This document shows positions 12,974-24,895 of a stretch of 64,000 nt of DNA, one piece after another. Under the pieces are notes generated by a model. It was not told the DNA's origin. It worked only from the letters and a program-made list of their open reading frames with translations, and made no database searches. The DNA is from Cercis canadensis (lineage: Eukaryota > Streptophyta > Magnoliopsida > Fabales > Fabaceae), in assembly GCA_003255065.1 (NCBI GenBank), contig QAOA01005277.1, positions 28,227 through 92,226 on the forward strand, in the 5' to 3' direction. The position numbers were made by a program, and so were the translations under genes. The first letter of the stretch is position 1; the number at the start of each line of letters is the position of its first letter.

Positions 12974-14394
12974 TGATAATCACACTTTTTATACAGTAGT
13001 TAACCCTCATATTTAGTCTTTTAAACCTCTTTTGGGCCTATTTGATTGGGCTTGGGCCTCATTTCATGAGTTTGGATCCAATTGTGTCTAATTGTATTTT
13101 TCAGCAATACTGGACATTTTATGCTGTCTCTGTGTTTCATGCATATCTTTAGTTCTGAATGTCTAAAAATTTCGAGTTATACCTTGTAGAAAATCTGAGA
13201 GAATTATCTACAACTTTCATTTAGGACTCCAAAGCCAATTCGGATGTCCAGAAGGTCATATGCAGCCTGGAAGCCAGAGAAGAGATGTTGTCGCAAGATC
13301 CTGACCCGCATGCAGTGTTTGGACCATAACTTGAGATTTAGGTATCGTATGGACTTGAAACTAGTCCCATTGGAAAGCTAACACACAGGATTTAAATTTT
13401 TATGAAGACCAGTTCACTAGATTGTATAGTTTAGATTGTCTTATTTTCTGTCGAAATTGGCTAATGGTTCCAGAAACCTGTTGGCACTTAAATGGGCTTA
13501 ACTTCTTCATGACAAGTCCAATTGAGCCCAAACCAAAGCCCAATGAAAGCTAAGACCCATGGGAATAAGTGTGACCTAAGGGAAATTTGGGTGTGCATGT
13601 ATTTTTGGAGGCTTATATGCTCAGAAGGAGGTAGCCAAAATTCACTTAGGATATTTTGTAGACAGCTTTTCTTGTTTTCTTAGTTTTTAAGTTTTCTCTC
13701 TAGATATTTTATAAACTTGCTTCCTCTTGTTCATGGAGGACTGAATACTCAAATCAATCCAGGTTTTGGCTGTTCTGATTATTGATTCTGAGATTATGCT
13801 TTGATTGATATTCATTTAGTGGTTAATCTATTTCTTTGCTTCCTCTGAAATATTTTGTTTGAATTGTTTAAATTCGGATTTGGATTTTCATGTGTTGATT
13901 ACTTAATTACATGTGATAAAAGAGGAAATTAAAGGTTGATTAATGTTTCTAAGCTTTTGGACGGATTAATTACCCTTGGCTGGATTCTGGACTTAGGTTA
14001 AACTGGATTTGAATGAGTGCTTAATTCATTTAGTCTTAGTTGATCTGAATTCTGGTTGCTTAACCAGTGGATATCCATAGAGGACTGAGAGGCTTCTTGA
14101 TGTGTTCTAAGGCTAAGAACTAGGTTAATAATTGAATGGATTCTTGGAAATCAATGATGGATTAAAATCAGAATCAGTTAGACTTGGATTGGTTGTTTTA
14201 TTTAAAGTTTACCACTTATAATTAATTTCTGCTAATCACTTGAACAAAACAAACCCCCTGTTTATATGTTCCTAAATCTGATTCACTACTCAGAATAATC
14301 TTTTGGTTTGACTTAGGGTTACCTTATGCTACAAGTAGCTTGAGTAAACTGACCTTAAACTTTCATTAATTTGAGGAGCCTCGGCAGCTCATCA
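12974..14394 (+). repeat. 3' LTR of the Athila element
   Basis: The LTR is 1421 bp, begins TGATAATCACAC and ends GCAGCTCATCA. It aligns with the 5' LTR but is unduplicated and differs from it at about a tenth of positions. Related solo LTRs lie at 26789-28379 and 58390-59819. Confidence 0.9.
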
Positions 14395-14635
14395 CTTATG
14401 AAAAAAGATTTAACCTAGCCATAGAGCAGGCAAGGTTACAATTCCCTGATATTAAACAGGAGGGTTTTGATTACTACAAGAAAGTCCAGGATGGATAGTT
14501 GGTGGAGACAGACGACGAGGACCAGGACGAGGATGATGCTAAGCTCTAAGTGGACGAATCTGGAGAGGATTTTGACTCGGCCTCGGATAACGAGGTCGTG
14601 GGAGTCCACCCTGCTGAGGGCGGCTCACAAGATTA
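14395..14635 (+). pseudogene. antisense-ORF remnant of the Tat element
   Basis: On the + strand, opposite to the Tat polymerase genes, a gag-like acidic protein tail is visible (FNLAIEQARLQFPDIK, then an Asp/Glu-rich stretch). Tat elements of the Retand/Grande type are known to carry antisense ORFs between pol and the 3' LTR, and this fits that position. It could instead be a separate gag fragment that the Athila element landed in. Broken. Confidence 0.45.
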
Positions 14636-15432
14636 GTTTTTTATTATGTAACTTTGTTTTTCAGTTTGTATATGAACGCCATGTAAATGAAATTTGCAAT
14701 TATTATCTTTATTATCTAACTTTTAATGCTCAAAGTTTAATCGAGGCTACGTGCATCAAATTTGACAATATAAGCTCGTTTATCCACCTTGAATGCAATC
14801 AAGGATTTGGGTTAAGGTAAGGTTTAACCGAAATATGATCAGAGGATTTTAGCCAACATTATAAATAAATCCACAGATCGAACATCCTAATGTTTTCATC
14901 GTAAATTCATTTTAAAAGAGTTCAAAATTTTCAAGATGGTTATCTTTGATACACTTGAAGGACATTAGCTTGGTAATTTGTACATTTTTGGTTCTTTTGT
15001 AATTTAATATCTTATGAATGAACAGCTCGCTTCTATCTCAATTTTACAAGAAAAAGTCGAGACCTAATAGGTCGGGTAGTTGTAATTTATAAGACCCTTG
15101 CACGGTTATTGTTAGTCAACTAATGGTTCATTTGAGTTGAATTTTGCTCAAAATATAACCTGATCGAAGGGTCTTTTGCAAGCAGTTTAAATAGGATCAT
15201 AATGTAATAAATTCGACTATAGATTGGGCATCCAAGTTTTCAAAACGTGATTTAAATCTGGTTATTTTTTATTGTACACTAGACTTCGAATTGTAGTCTG
15301 ACGTTTTTAATTGGTTAAATCGAACTGGAGTTTGAATCTTTTTGGTTCAATTTTTAGCTTCATATTTTCACCCATTTGAAAGATGTTGGTCCATTAAGGG
15401 CATTTGGTGTTAAGCTTGGATTTCACCAGCGT
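14636..15432 (-). other. noncoding 3' region of the Tat element
   Basis: A+T-rich sequence between the antisense ORF remnant and the tandem repeat block. I see no gene in it. Confidence 0.5.
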
Positions 15433-15772
15433 GAAGGACATTGGTCCTTTTAGTTAGTGTTTGCACTCATAGTTGAGGTTACAAATGCTTGATTTAGCTC
15501 AGTATTTTAACCATCTTGAAGGACATTGGTCCTTTATTCAGTGTTTGCACTCATAGTTGAGATTACAAAGCACTTAATTTAGCTTGGTATTTTAACCGTC
15601 TTGAAGGACATTAGTCCTTTATTTAGTGTTTGCACCCATAGTTGAGGTTATAAAGCACTTGATTCAGCTCGGTATTTTAACTGTCTTAAAGGACATTGGT
15701 CCTTTATTCAGTGTTTGCATTCATAGTTGAGATTACATAGCACTTGATTTAGCTCAGTATTTGTGCTTGTAG
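15433..15772. repeat. tandem repeat, 4 x 85 bp
   Basis: Units start at 15433, 15518, 15603 and 15688 with GAAGGACATTGGTCC or close variants, a constant period of 85 bp. A partial, more diverged unit precedes them from about 15370. Tandem repeats in the 3' untranslated part are a known trait of Tat/Retand elements. Confidence 0.9.
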
Positions 15773-15916
15773 ACAAAGGTTGCTGAATATACTTCATTAT
15801 GATTCATAGATTATGAAATTGGTTACATTCCAGGTCCTAGGGACTTTATCGCCTTCCATGGTTACCAACTTGTATGATCCATTTCCCAATACCTCTTGAA
15901 CTCGGTATGGGCCCTC

Positions 15917-16800
15917 CTAGTGTGGGGCAAGTTTTCCTTCATTGAGGTGCTTCCTGGTGATGTCAGCTTTTCTGAGGACGAGATCGCCTAGTTGGATTTC
16001 TCTGTGTCTAACTTTAGCATTGTAATATTTGGCGATCCATTGCTTGTATGCTAGCATCTTGAGCCGTGCTTTTTCTCTTTCTTCTTCTAATAGCTCAAGG
16101 TTCGTCTTTATTTTCATTTGATTCTGTTCGGGCTGGAAATGATCCCTTTTGAAGCTCGGTTCAACGAGCTCAACTGGTATCATCGCTTCAGCTCTATAAG
16201 TGAGTTTCTAAGGAAATTCACCTATGGAGGTCTAGGGCGTAGTTCTGTAGGACCCTAATACCCATGGAAGCTTTTCTGTCCACTTGCTCTTGGTGTAGTC
16301 CAATCTCTTTTTTAACCCTTCTAATATTGTCTGACTCTCTACCTCCACTTTCCCATTTGCTTAAGGATGTTCCACCAAGGTGAAGTTCAACCTTATCTGG
16401 AGTTCAACACAAAATTTGCAGAATCCCAAGTCTATGAACTGGGTTCCATTGTCCATTATTATGGACTATGGGATTCCAAATCTGCAAATGATAAAAGTTT
16501 GGACAAATTTCTTAGCATTTTTTACTGTGATGGTAGACAGAGGCTCGACTTCAATCCATTTAGAAAAGTAATCAATTGCAACAATCAAAAATTTCTTTTG
16601 CCTGGCTACTATTGGAAAAAGACTCAAGAGGTCTAGTCCCTATCTGCAGAATGGTCAAGGCCCAACCGAAGTCATGAGGTCGGAGGGTGGCACTAAGTGA
16701 ATGTGCGCAAATCTTTGGTGCTACATTAACTCTTATCGTTGGCCAGTAGTAACCAGCTCGGAGGACTCTGGCTACTAGCGAGCATGCTCAAATGTGGTGA
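15917..16800 (-). pseudogene. Tat integrase remnant
   Basis: The C-terminal integrase block is open at 15917-16183, with NLELLEEEREKARLKMLAY followed by YYNAKVRHREIQLGDLVLRK. The remains of the catalytic core continue to about 16800. Parts are recognisable only as short stretches. Confidence 0.75.
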
Positions 16801-17099
16801 CTTCAGATGCCTTTGTGAATCTCTTGCAAAACGTAACGAGATTGTTCTGGGGGTAGGCACTTGAGGAGGGGGTGTAGAAACCCCTCTTGTATAAGATCTC
16901 TCCCTCTTGATAGTAATTGCAGGCGGTGAGCTGGATTTTATGAGCTTTGGCTTTTTCGTTTATTAGTGTTGCGATCTCGAGGCATTGTTTGTTTCGTGTG
17001 ATCCAAGTTGGAGTTTCATTATTTACGCTAAATATTTCATTCTAGGGTTGAGAAGTGTCTCTTGTATGATTGTTCAATTGTTTCTTGGTCTTTTGCTGC

Positions 17100-17845
17100 T
17101 CGCTAGCTTTGATAGAAGGTTAGCTCAGGAATTTTCATTTCTGCAGATGTGATGTATCTCAAATTTTATGAAGTTGGAGGTCAGGGTTTTGACTTTGTTT
17201 AGGTACCTAGCCATCTGCAGGTCTTTTGCTTGATAGTCTCCTTTGACTTGGCTCGTTACCAACTGTGAATCGCTTAGGACGTTGAGTGTGTATACTCCAA
17301 GCTCTAGCACTAAGCAAAGATCGGCAATAAGGGCCTCATACTCTAGTAGATTGTTGGAGGTGGGAAATTTGAATCATAGAGATTGCTTAATGGTTATCCC
17401 TTTCGGTCCTTCTACAATTATCCATGCTCCTCCTCGTCGGAGATTAGAGGATCCATCTAGGGACAGCGTCCACCTGGTCAGTGCTTCAGGGTCGGATTTT
17501 TCTGGTTTGGTAAATTCTACCATGAAATCAGCCAAAGCTTGTGTTTTAATGATGCCCTAAGGCTCGTACGAGATGGTATGCTCTGATAGTTCTACTGACC
17601 AACCGAGCATACGACTTGTAAGGTCAAGTTTATGGAGGACTTGTCAAATTGGTTGGTCTATTTTGACCACTATTTGGTGGTTTTGGAAATATGGTCGCAA
17701 GCGGCGGGCTGAAAGGAGGAGGTGGTAGGCAAGCTTTTCAATTTTGTGGTATTTAAGTTCTGATCCTTGAAGGACATCGTTGGTGTAGTATATTAAGAAC
17801 TGGATTCTGCCCTCTTCACGAACAAGTGTTGAGCTTACAGCCAAG
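17100..17845 (-). pseudogene. Tat RNase H remnant
   Basis: Two blocks are visible: SARRLRPYFQNHQIVV in the RT-RNase H connection (about 17675-17725) and VLSDSQLVTSQVKGDY near 17230-17280, the RNase H core with the conserved SDSQL. A solo LTR interrupts the region on its upstream side. Confidence 0.8.
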
Positions 17846-19053
17846 TGACGGGTGTCGAACCATGCAAAATTACAATAACCAATTGCAAAAGATTTGTAAT
17901 ATAGTGTGCAACCAGTATTGTCTCCCAAGGATTCACCAGAACACTTCAATCTTCAATAGGGCTTAACGTAAACAAGAAGGGGTTGAGTTTGAATGCAATA
18001 TGTAAAGGGAATCAAAATGCAAAGACAAGAATTAAATCAAAATATGAGAATGCAATCAATCCAAGAAAGCAACCGAACCCAATTAATCCATCATTGTTCC
18101 CTAAAGATAATATGAATTTAATTTAACCCTTAGTTGAGTGTTACTTGGAATCCCTAACAATAACACTCAGAATTCATACTGAATAACCATTCAGGATTCA
18201 ATTAATCTAAGATTTAAGACTCAAGGCAACCACACTATGTCAATAAATCTAGATTAACTTAAGAACCAAATTTCCCAAGGTAACCATATAGCAAAGACCT
18301 TCAATATATGATTAACAATTTGATTACCCTGATGAGCACAAGCAACCGACTGAATTCATCCAAATCATACAATTAAATTACCATTCAATCACATAATAGA
18401 CAAGAACAAGAAAGTCAAATTAAATTAAATCAAACCAGATTGTGAAGCATATGAACTCTGGATTAAGGAAAGTTGGCTCCTCTTGAATTGATTACAATAT
18501 AAATTAGCCTTCCATGGAAGGCATGAATATAGAAAATGTCTAAGGTAAAATTGCAAGAGGAAAAAGAAGAATCATTTTTCTCCAACTCCGAAATATATGT
18601 CTCCAATAGGTTTCCTACTCCCTAAAGGTTTCCTAATTAGAACTTAATTTCTTTAACCCTAATTGTAAAAAGTGACAAAACCCAATAATATGTGTGCTAG
18701 CCCAATAAGTAGGCCCAAGTCGATGCTTGATGGGTGCAGAAATTCTGGACTGGCTCCATGCAAAATTCAGCTGTCCAAATGTGAGAATCAGCTTCTGAGC
18801 TCTGCATATAAAATTTAGCATTTTCTCTCAGTTTTCTTACAAAACTGAAATCACATCAATCGGATAACTGCAGCTCAAGATATAGCGAAAAATGTAAACA
18901 GTACCAAAAATCACCAATTATGCAAATAAAATCCTACAATCACAAACACGTCCAAATCTATAAAATATATCTATAACCTATCAAAATCAATAGAACTACA
19001 CACCAAAAGACTAAGTATAAGGGAAATAAATAATATAAAATGATGTATTATCA
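17846..19053 (-). mobile_element. solo LTR (Gypsy, Athila/Tat-like) in the Tat element
   Basis: The 1208-bp segment reads, on the - strand, TGATAATACATC at its start and TTCGACACCCGTCA at its end. Flanking 5-mers (CCAAG and CCTGG on the + strand) match at three of five positions, consistent with a decayed target duplication. Tat coding sequence lies on both sides. No internal domain is present. Confidence 0.75.
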
Positions 19054-19925
19054 CCTGGTCAGTGGTGGCAAGATATATGTATAATGCTTCCCCTTGCTTT
19101 GGTTTGGAGAGAATGGATGCAGATGCCAAGTATTACTTTAGTTGATCGAAACCTTTTTGACATTCTTTGGTCCACTGAAAATTTTTTATTTGCTTAAGGG
19201 TTTTGAAAAATGGTAAAGCTCAGTCCGCCGACCTGGACATCAATCTAGAGAGGGCTGCAATTTTGCCAGTTAGTTTCTGCACCTCCCTAATGGTTTTTGG
19301 TGGCTCCATTTTGACAATGGCCTAGCATTTTTCCTTGTTGGCCTCAATCCCTCGATTAGTGAACATGAATCGAGGAATTTGCTAGCCTCAACCCTGAATG
19401 CACATTTGGAGGGGTTCAAGCGCATGTTATGCTTTCTGAGCTTGGCATACATCTCCTCCAAGTTGACAATGTGCTCTAGGTCAGAACGCAACTTCACCAA
19501 CATGTTGTCGACGTACACCTTGACATTTCTCCCTATTTGATTTTTTAGCACCTTGTCCACCAGTCTTTGGTAGGTAGCTCTAGCGTTCTTCAAGCTAAAA
19601 GGCATCACTCTATAATAGTAAATTACTTTCTGGGTGATAAAACCTGTTTTCTTCTCGTCATCAGGGTGCATCCTTATTTGGTTGTAGCTTGAGTACGCAT
19701 CTATGAAGCTTAAGAGCTTATACCCAGATGCTCCGTCTACGAGTTTGTCGATACTCGAGAGGGGATATGGGTCCTTTGGGCATGCTTTGTTGAGGTTGGA
19801 GAAATCCACGCACATCTTCCACTTTCCACTTGCTCTCTTAACCATAACTACATTTGATAGCAAGGTCGCATATGGGAGCTCTCTATTGAAATCAACGTCA
19901 AGTAGCTTTTGTACCTCCTGTCATT
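19054..19925 (-). pseudogene. Tat reverse transcriptase remnant
   Basis: RT motifs in order on the - strand: VVMVKRASGKWKMCVDFSNL (about 19785-19845), NKACPKDPYPLSSID, FIDAYSSYNQIRMHPDDE (about 19655-19710), VMPFSLKNARATYQRLV (about 19555-19610) and KVYVDNMLVKL (about 19500). The N-terminal side ends abruptly at about 19925. Confidence 0.85.
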
Positions 19926-21340
19926 TTTAATCTCAGTTTAACATTTTAATCTCAGCCTCTAAATAAGATATTATCATACTAATTTAATCTCAGCCTGACA
20001 TTTTTTTTTTTGGTTGGTTTTACTTTCTGAGTCACAAATTCTTCATCGTTCTGCGGCTGCAGCACCACCACCACGTCTAGTCGTCCTACTCCTACTCCAC
20101 AATGATATTTTATAACTGTCATAGCTGCAATATTAGACTTCTGCAGCATCGATGGTTATTAATAGATGAGGTAGTATTCCTTTTATATTAATGAATATGA
20201 CACCTCACCCATAAACCAATAGAACATAGGCACAACTATCTAAGCAGCTTACATATAGGAAATTAGTTATACTAGACTTTAGGTTAATTCATTTTCTTTT
20301 GCAAGGGCATTTAATACACAATTTTTTTTTTATTACAAGAAAAAAATTATTCTTAAAAATCTTGTTCATAAATATGTTGTTCTCAAAAATATTACAATTT
20401 ATGTTTAGTTGACCTTAAACATTGTTGAAAATGTGAAACAATATTTTTAATTCTTTTGTTTTAATTTAAATGCTACATTTTTAAGAATCTGATTATTTTT
20501 CTAAATATACCACTACCTAAATTTACTTATATACCTAAAGAAGCCAGAAGAAATTACAGAAGAAAGTAATCATAAAGACTTTCCCTAGCTATTTCTCAAC
20601 CAACATCCTCATTTTGTCTAGTAAAGCAAACAAAATTTAACTTGTTCAAACAATATTAACTTCAACTAAGATCATGAAAACTTATTTTCATATATAAGTG
20701 GCCACATCCAAATGTACAACATATCTACATACTAAGAACCAAACAAGAACATCTAGCGAGTAAGTTCAGGAGTTCAAAAAGAAAAGATATGGAATACATT
20801 ATGCTTTCTATGTTGATCCAGGTATATTTTTCCTTTCAACTCATCAAGTAAGCTATCAGTTTGGTTTATAGCTCTGAATATATTCGTATGCTTCTTGGAT
20901 GATTCTAAAGTCTCATCTATCATCAAATGGTTAAAGGCTTTATATCTTTTTGTTTCTGCAAACTTATTTCATGGTTGTATATTATGATTTGTTTCTATTC
21001 TGGTTATCACAAAAAGATGAATTTTATTATACTAACATAGAATTGTTGTCATATGGTGGGGGAAATGTAGATAAGAATAAAAAATTTACTCTTTGGTACT
21101 CCGCTATTATATCCTTGGGTTCGTGAACAAATTTGAAGTATGTATGAAAAGAGACATGGATAAAGTGATAAGAGATTCAATCTAAGTGATCAATTCAATT
21201 TCCAAAACACTTCAATTTCCACATTTCTCTACCAATTCCGCAACCAAACACAACATTGATTCAGCTAAGCAAAAGACACCGAAAACTATCCGAAAGAATC
21301 ACAAATGCAGAAGTGAACAATAAGAATGACAATTCAGAGG
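19926..21340. other. A+T-rich spacer with no recognised gene
   Basis: The left edge has three copies of a short TTTTAATCTCAG-type motif (19926-19995). The rest is A+T-rich sequence with short homopolymer runs and no open frame or known repeat that I recognise. It may be a piece of the original host sequence. Confidence 0.4.
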
Positions 21341-21520
21341 CTAATTTCGGGGGAGAGCAGTCCAATAGCTGGGTGGTTCCATCCCCACAACAGTGGCGAT
21401 GGTGGTGGCAACAACCATAATATTGAGAGGGAGAGAGAGAGGGGAAGTTAATAGTTGCTGTTTGATGAAGGAAACAAAGAGAGAAGTATCGGATGTGAGT
21501 TTGCTGGTAGAGTCAACGTC
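21341..21520 (-). other. flank of CACTA copy 1, possible host sequence
   Basis: A short - strand frame (21341-21523) runs up to the CACTA left end. The sequence resumes at 24797 after the GTC target duplication. Low complexity (GA-rich at 21425-21440) and short length do not support a product; it might be a host exon or untranslated region split by the transposon. Confidence 0.25.
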
Positions 21521-21959
21521 CACTACAAGAAAAGAAGGATTTTCTCATGGACAAAATCCGTGAGAAATAGACCAAAAGTTTGGGAGAAAGCCTATTGTGA
21601 TGAAATTTCTCATGGAATTTATGGTGAGAGAAAAACCCTCATGGCAAAATGATTTTCTCACAGAGAAGTTTGTCTATGAGAAATTTCTCTCGGACACAAG
21701 AGAAATTCTACAAGAAAGTGGTTTTTTTTTTTTTTTTCAAAANTTGTCTCAAAATTTAGTTATTAATTTTCTTTTAAATTTAGCGTAGGTGAAAATAATA
21801 ATAAAAAAAGAATAAAAGAGTCATACACAAGAGAGAGAACTATATTTAAAATTAATTATTCAAAATTTATTACAATTAAAAATAAAAATATTATACAATG
21901 AATAAAAAATAATAAATGTACATGCTAATCCCCTACACGTCCCCATCGTCTGCATTCAA

Positions 21960-23543
21960 ATCCTCCGCTACATCATCATCATCATCAGCCAAGGAAGTGC
22001 AGTAGTAGTAGTTGGCCCAGCTTGAGCAAGCAAGACAATCTGTGCCAACATGGCTGCAAGGTCCGATGCGGATCCACTGGAGGACTGCGCAAGACAAGTA
22101 TACACAACTCTCTTGTACGTCTCCAGCTCCTGAACCCGCTGCGGTAGGGTTGCCATCTATGACAACACCTTCGATAGGCGAGGATCTGTCTCTTGAGAAA
22201 GCTGGGTTTTTTGACGTGGGGCTAAGTCCATCACACCGACCTCAGAGCCCAAGCCATCAATACAGCCCTTCTTATTCTTCATTCCGACGACATCGAGCCA
22301 TAACCCAGTGTCGTCAACAAAAGAAGAAGAGGACTAGGCCTAGCTCTCAAACCGGCGCCTCTCAAACTCAGTTTGCATAGATGAAAGTGGAACATTAGTA
22401 CGAATTACAGACATATAACAAATTGACATAAACACTAATGAAACTGAAAAATACTTATATAAATGGACTAAGCCTGTGGATGGACCCAGTTGTTGGTGGA
22501 ACTATGCTAGAGGTGATGAAAGAACTCTCATGTGTCGAGCTCTCTCCCCATCTCCTTCATCTACATAAAAATGTAAACATTAGTAAACATAAACACAATT
22601 TTAAATTAACTACAAAATTAAACTAAGTTATTAATTATAAACTTACTAGCCTCCGTTTATGTTCAAACACGGTTATGGACCCGCCTCTATGATAATACTC
22701 GCCCTGATCCAAGGATCAATTCTTCTTATTCAGTTCAGACACCACCTTGTACTGTGTGAAGCCCAATTTAGATCTCAGGGCCTCCAACACAGTAGAACTC
22801 AACCATTCACCCTTTGTCTTCCTAATCCTGATGTCTCGGAAGGAGGCGCAGATGTTATCATTGCCTTTTGAAAGCCAGATCTTACAAATCTGGCTATCAT
22901 ATTGCAGGTCTCATACACATTTCCTATGAATTAGAAAATAGAATGTCACAGTTAGTAAACATTAAAATGAACCTACTTTTAAATAAAGTAAAATTAATTA
23001 AGCATGGTTGTTACCTTGAACTTGTTCCATCATAAGTCTCTCACCTCATCAGGCACTTAGGTGAAGCAAGCCATGTGTCCTCATATTTCAACTTGTAAAT
23101 AGTCAAAAGATAGTGGACGGGTTCCTTAGAAGGAAGAAAGTTTCAAAAAAAAGTTATTAATTGGCCACAAACGTATAATGAACTATATACATTAAAAAAA
23201 AAATATGACAACGTTAGGATTAACTTACTCCTTCCTCTCGTGTAGAAATATCCATAAGCGACCATTAGCCACTCTGGCGTCAGGCAAGGGGGAGTCCGAG
23301 ATGATTGGACTCAAGTGATCAAATAATCCTGTAACTGCAAATGATGTGCTGCCTGGGGTCATAGCGCCTGACTGGTCACACTTTGCAGTGGGTGACAGTG
23401 TGTGTGCCAACCTCGTGGTTGGCATAAATAAGGGCAAGGCTGCTGGCTCGGTTTAAGATGTTCAAGCAAAAACCTTCTCTTTGTCCCTCCTGGAGGGATC
23501 TGCTATTGGAGATGAACAGTGTGGAAGGTCTAACAACTGTCAT
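21960..23543 (-). pseudogene. Ptta/En/Spm-type transposase of CACTA copy 1 (decayed)
   Basis: The gene belongs to the plant Ptta/En/Spm transposase family (Transposase_24 type). Probable exons on the - strand are about 23543-23230 (open 23437-23225), 23124-23015 (donor AG/GTAACA), 22923-22647 (acceptor after TTCATAG, donor GTAAGT), a short one near 22560, and the 3' part 22380-21960. The third exon encodes ICKIWLSKGNDNICASF and later YYHRGGSITVFEHKRRL. The last part has KNKKGCIDGLGSE, the family's conserved KNKKG-x3-G motif, followed by a region likely to form a helix (PQRVQELETYKRVVY). Stops and frame changes in several exons (for example in the 22923-22647 exon before SLDQGEY) show it is not functional. 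Copies 2 and 3 share the same exon pattern. Confidence 0.75.
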
Positions 23544-23589
23544 ACAAAAGAGTAATTAACCAGAAATTAATAACACACCAAATTAGCAA

Positions 23590-23785
23590 ACTCCTAAATC
23601 CTAACCCTTAGTCCCAAATCCTAATCTCTAACCCCTTACCCTTAAACCCTAACCCTTAAATTGCTAAACCCTAATCTTATCCCCTAAACCCCAAACTCTA
23701 ATCCCTAACCCCTAAAGCCATAAACCCTAACCCTAACCCCTAAACCTTAAACCCTAACCCCTAAAGCCCTAGACCATAAACCAAA
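23590..23785 (-). repeat. degenerate telomere-like (TTTAGGG-type) tract in the CACTA copy 1 intron
   Basis: CCCTAAA, CCCTAACC and similar variants repeat irregularly on the + strand, so the transposase sense strand reads TTTAGGG-like. The tract lies about 50 bp upstream of the first coding exon, at the end of the long first intron. Copies 2 and 3 have the same tract in the same place. Confidence 0.85.
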
Positions 23786-24429
23786 ATTTTGGCAAAGTCT
23801 CTCCTAAAACTTGAACAATCCAGGAATTCAAAATTTCACAGAATTAAATAGGAACCCAAAACAAAATGAAAATTTATTCCAAAACTAAAAATTACATAGC
23901 TCTACAACTAAAAATTACACATCCATAGGCAAAATTATAAAACTAATTCTATACCATTCAAAAAAAAATCCAAAAAATTAGCAGATTTATTTTATATCAT
24001 TCACATAAACCCCAATTAAATTTAAACAAAAATTAACAAAATTTATTTCGAATTTAAATAGTTAAATTCACACATATAACAAAAAATCCATTAAATCATT
24101 CACCATTCTAAAAAATTCAAAAAAAATTCCAGAATTATTCTACATCAAGCATATAACAAAAACCCCAACACCTAATCTTAACAAATGATATCAAATTCAT
24201 TCTCAATTTCACTACCAAAATTCAGCTATCAACCTACAATATTTAGCTCCATCCAAAATTCGAATTGGTAGAGTGGACTGGCAGGTCATGAACCGCAAAA
24301 CCCGAGGAGAAGGAGAATAAATGGTGGAGTTTGCTCTAAGAAGAAAGAGAGAACAGAGAAGAGGGAAATTGAATGTGCTTTGAAAATGGAGGCTGCAGCG
24401 TTGCGAGAAAGAAGAAATGCAGAGTTTAT

Positions 24430-24796
24430 CATAGAAATTTTCACATAATTTGTTCTTGAAAAAAATCCTTAGAATTCAAAATTTAAGAGAAACGATGTGC
24501 AACGTATTACTCACAGACTTTCTAACAAAATTTCTTATAAAGGTTTAGCACAGTGAGAAATTCTGTGAGATAATTGATTTTTTTTTCTCTAGGACACTGT
24601 TCTGGAGAACCTTGACCGCAATAATAATGACGATTGAGATGTTTTTTCTCACAGAATTTCTCTCAGACGCCACCGTTCGTGAGAAAATCCTAACAATCAA
24701 AATTCAAGAGAAATTCTGTGAGAACTCGCTCAATTTTCTCACGGAATTTTAGTACTTGAGAAAACTCCGTGAGAAATTCCTTATTTTCTTGTAGTG
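24430..24796. repeat. subterminal repeat region of CACTA copy 1
   Basis: The stretch holds several direct and inverted copies of TTTCTCACGGA or TCCGTGAGAAA (for example 24735, 24763). The same motif recurs at the other end (21540-21720). In En/Spm elements subterminal repeats are binding sites for the element's own DNA-binding protein, so this is the likely role here. Confidence 0.75.
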
Positions 24797-24895
24797 GTCA
24801 CTACTGCCTTCAACAAGAACAAGAACCAGGGAAGAAGGAAGAAAGACGGGAAGAAGAATAAAGGTTCAGAAATGATTTTGGCATTATTTTGATGA
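24797..24895. other. right flank of CACTA copy 1
   Basis: The sequence resumes here after the GTC duplication. It is A+G-rich and has no recognisable gene. It also supplies the left half of the MITE target duplication (24887-24895). Confidence 0.4.

Larger units (their letters stand above)
1..14394 (+). mobile_element. Athila-lineage Ty3/Gypsy LTR retrotransposon (broken fossil)
   Basis: Parts in order: 5' LTR (cut by the window edge), a tRNA-Asp-type primer binding site, a leader, gag, protease, reverse transcriptase, RNase H, integrase, a long noncoding 3' region with a polypurine tract, and a 3' LTR that begins TGATAATCACAC and ends CTCATCA. The lineage rests on the LTR start, the primer site and protein motifs such as DLGASIN (protease), RRMPFGLCNAP (RT) and LRFxRYLL-like RNase H context, which are typical of Athila. 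The copy is broken by roughly ten or more interruptions across the coding region. The two LTRs differ by about a tenth of positions by eye, and in structure, so the insertion is probably several million years old. Three N joins inside it are flanked by duplicated segments (see 3484-5153 and 5155-6278). Confidence 0.9.
14395..19925 (-). mobile_element. Tat-lineage Ty3/Gypsy fragment (broken fossil)
   Basis: RT, RNase H and integrase blocks lie in order on the - strand from 19925 down to about 15917. A noncoding 3' region with 85-bp tandem repeats follows, then an antisense ORF remnant. Protein motifs (FSNLNKACPKDPYPL, SFIDAYSSYNQIRMHP, YNAKVRHREIQLGDLVLRKA) match the Tat/Retand group. The fragment is cut inside RT at about 19925 and by the Athila LTR at 14394, so neither of its own LTRs is present. 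A solo LTR is inserted at 17846-19053. The coding region has many breaks. Confidence 0.85.
21521..24796 (-). mobile_element. CACTA (En/Spm) DNA transposon, copy 1
   Basis: The element begins CACTACAAGAAAA and ends with the inverted match TTTTCTTGTAGTG. The 3-bp flanks are GTC on both sides, the target duplication length expected for CACTA. Length is 3276 bp. The transposase gene is on the - strand. Both ends carry many copies of a TTTCTCACGGA-like motif in both orientations. Length and gene content suggest a single-gene, non-autonomous or decayed element rather than a full tnpA/tnpD element. An N lies at 21743 after a poly-T run. Confidence 0.93.

Noticed and set aside
14467-14820. 117-codon + strand ORF as a gene
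   Set aside because: Its frame is different from the gag-like coding remnant in the same place, and its product shows no recognisable pattern.
15433-15772. CRISPR-like direct repeats
   Set aside because: The 85-bp units are continuous with no spacers, the genome is a plant's, and the block lies in the 3' part of a Tat element.
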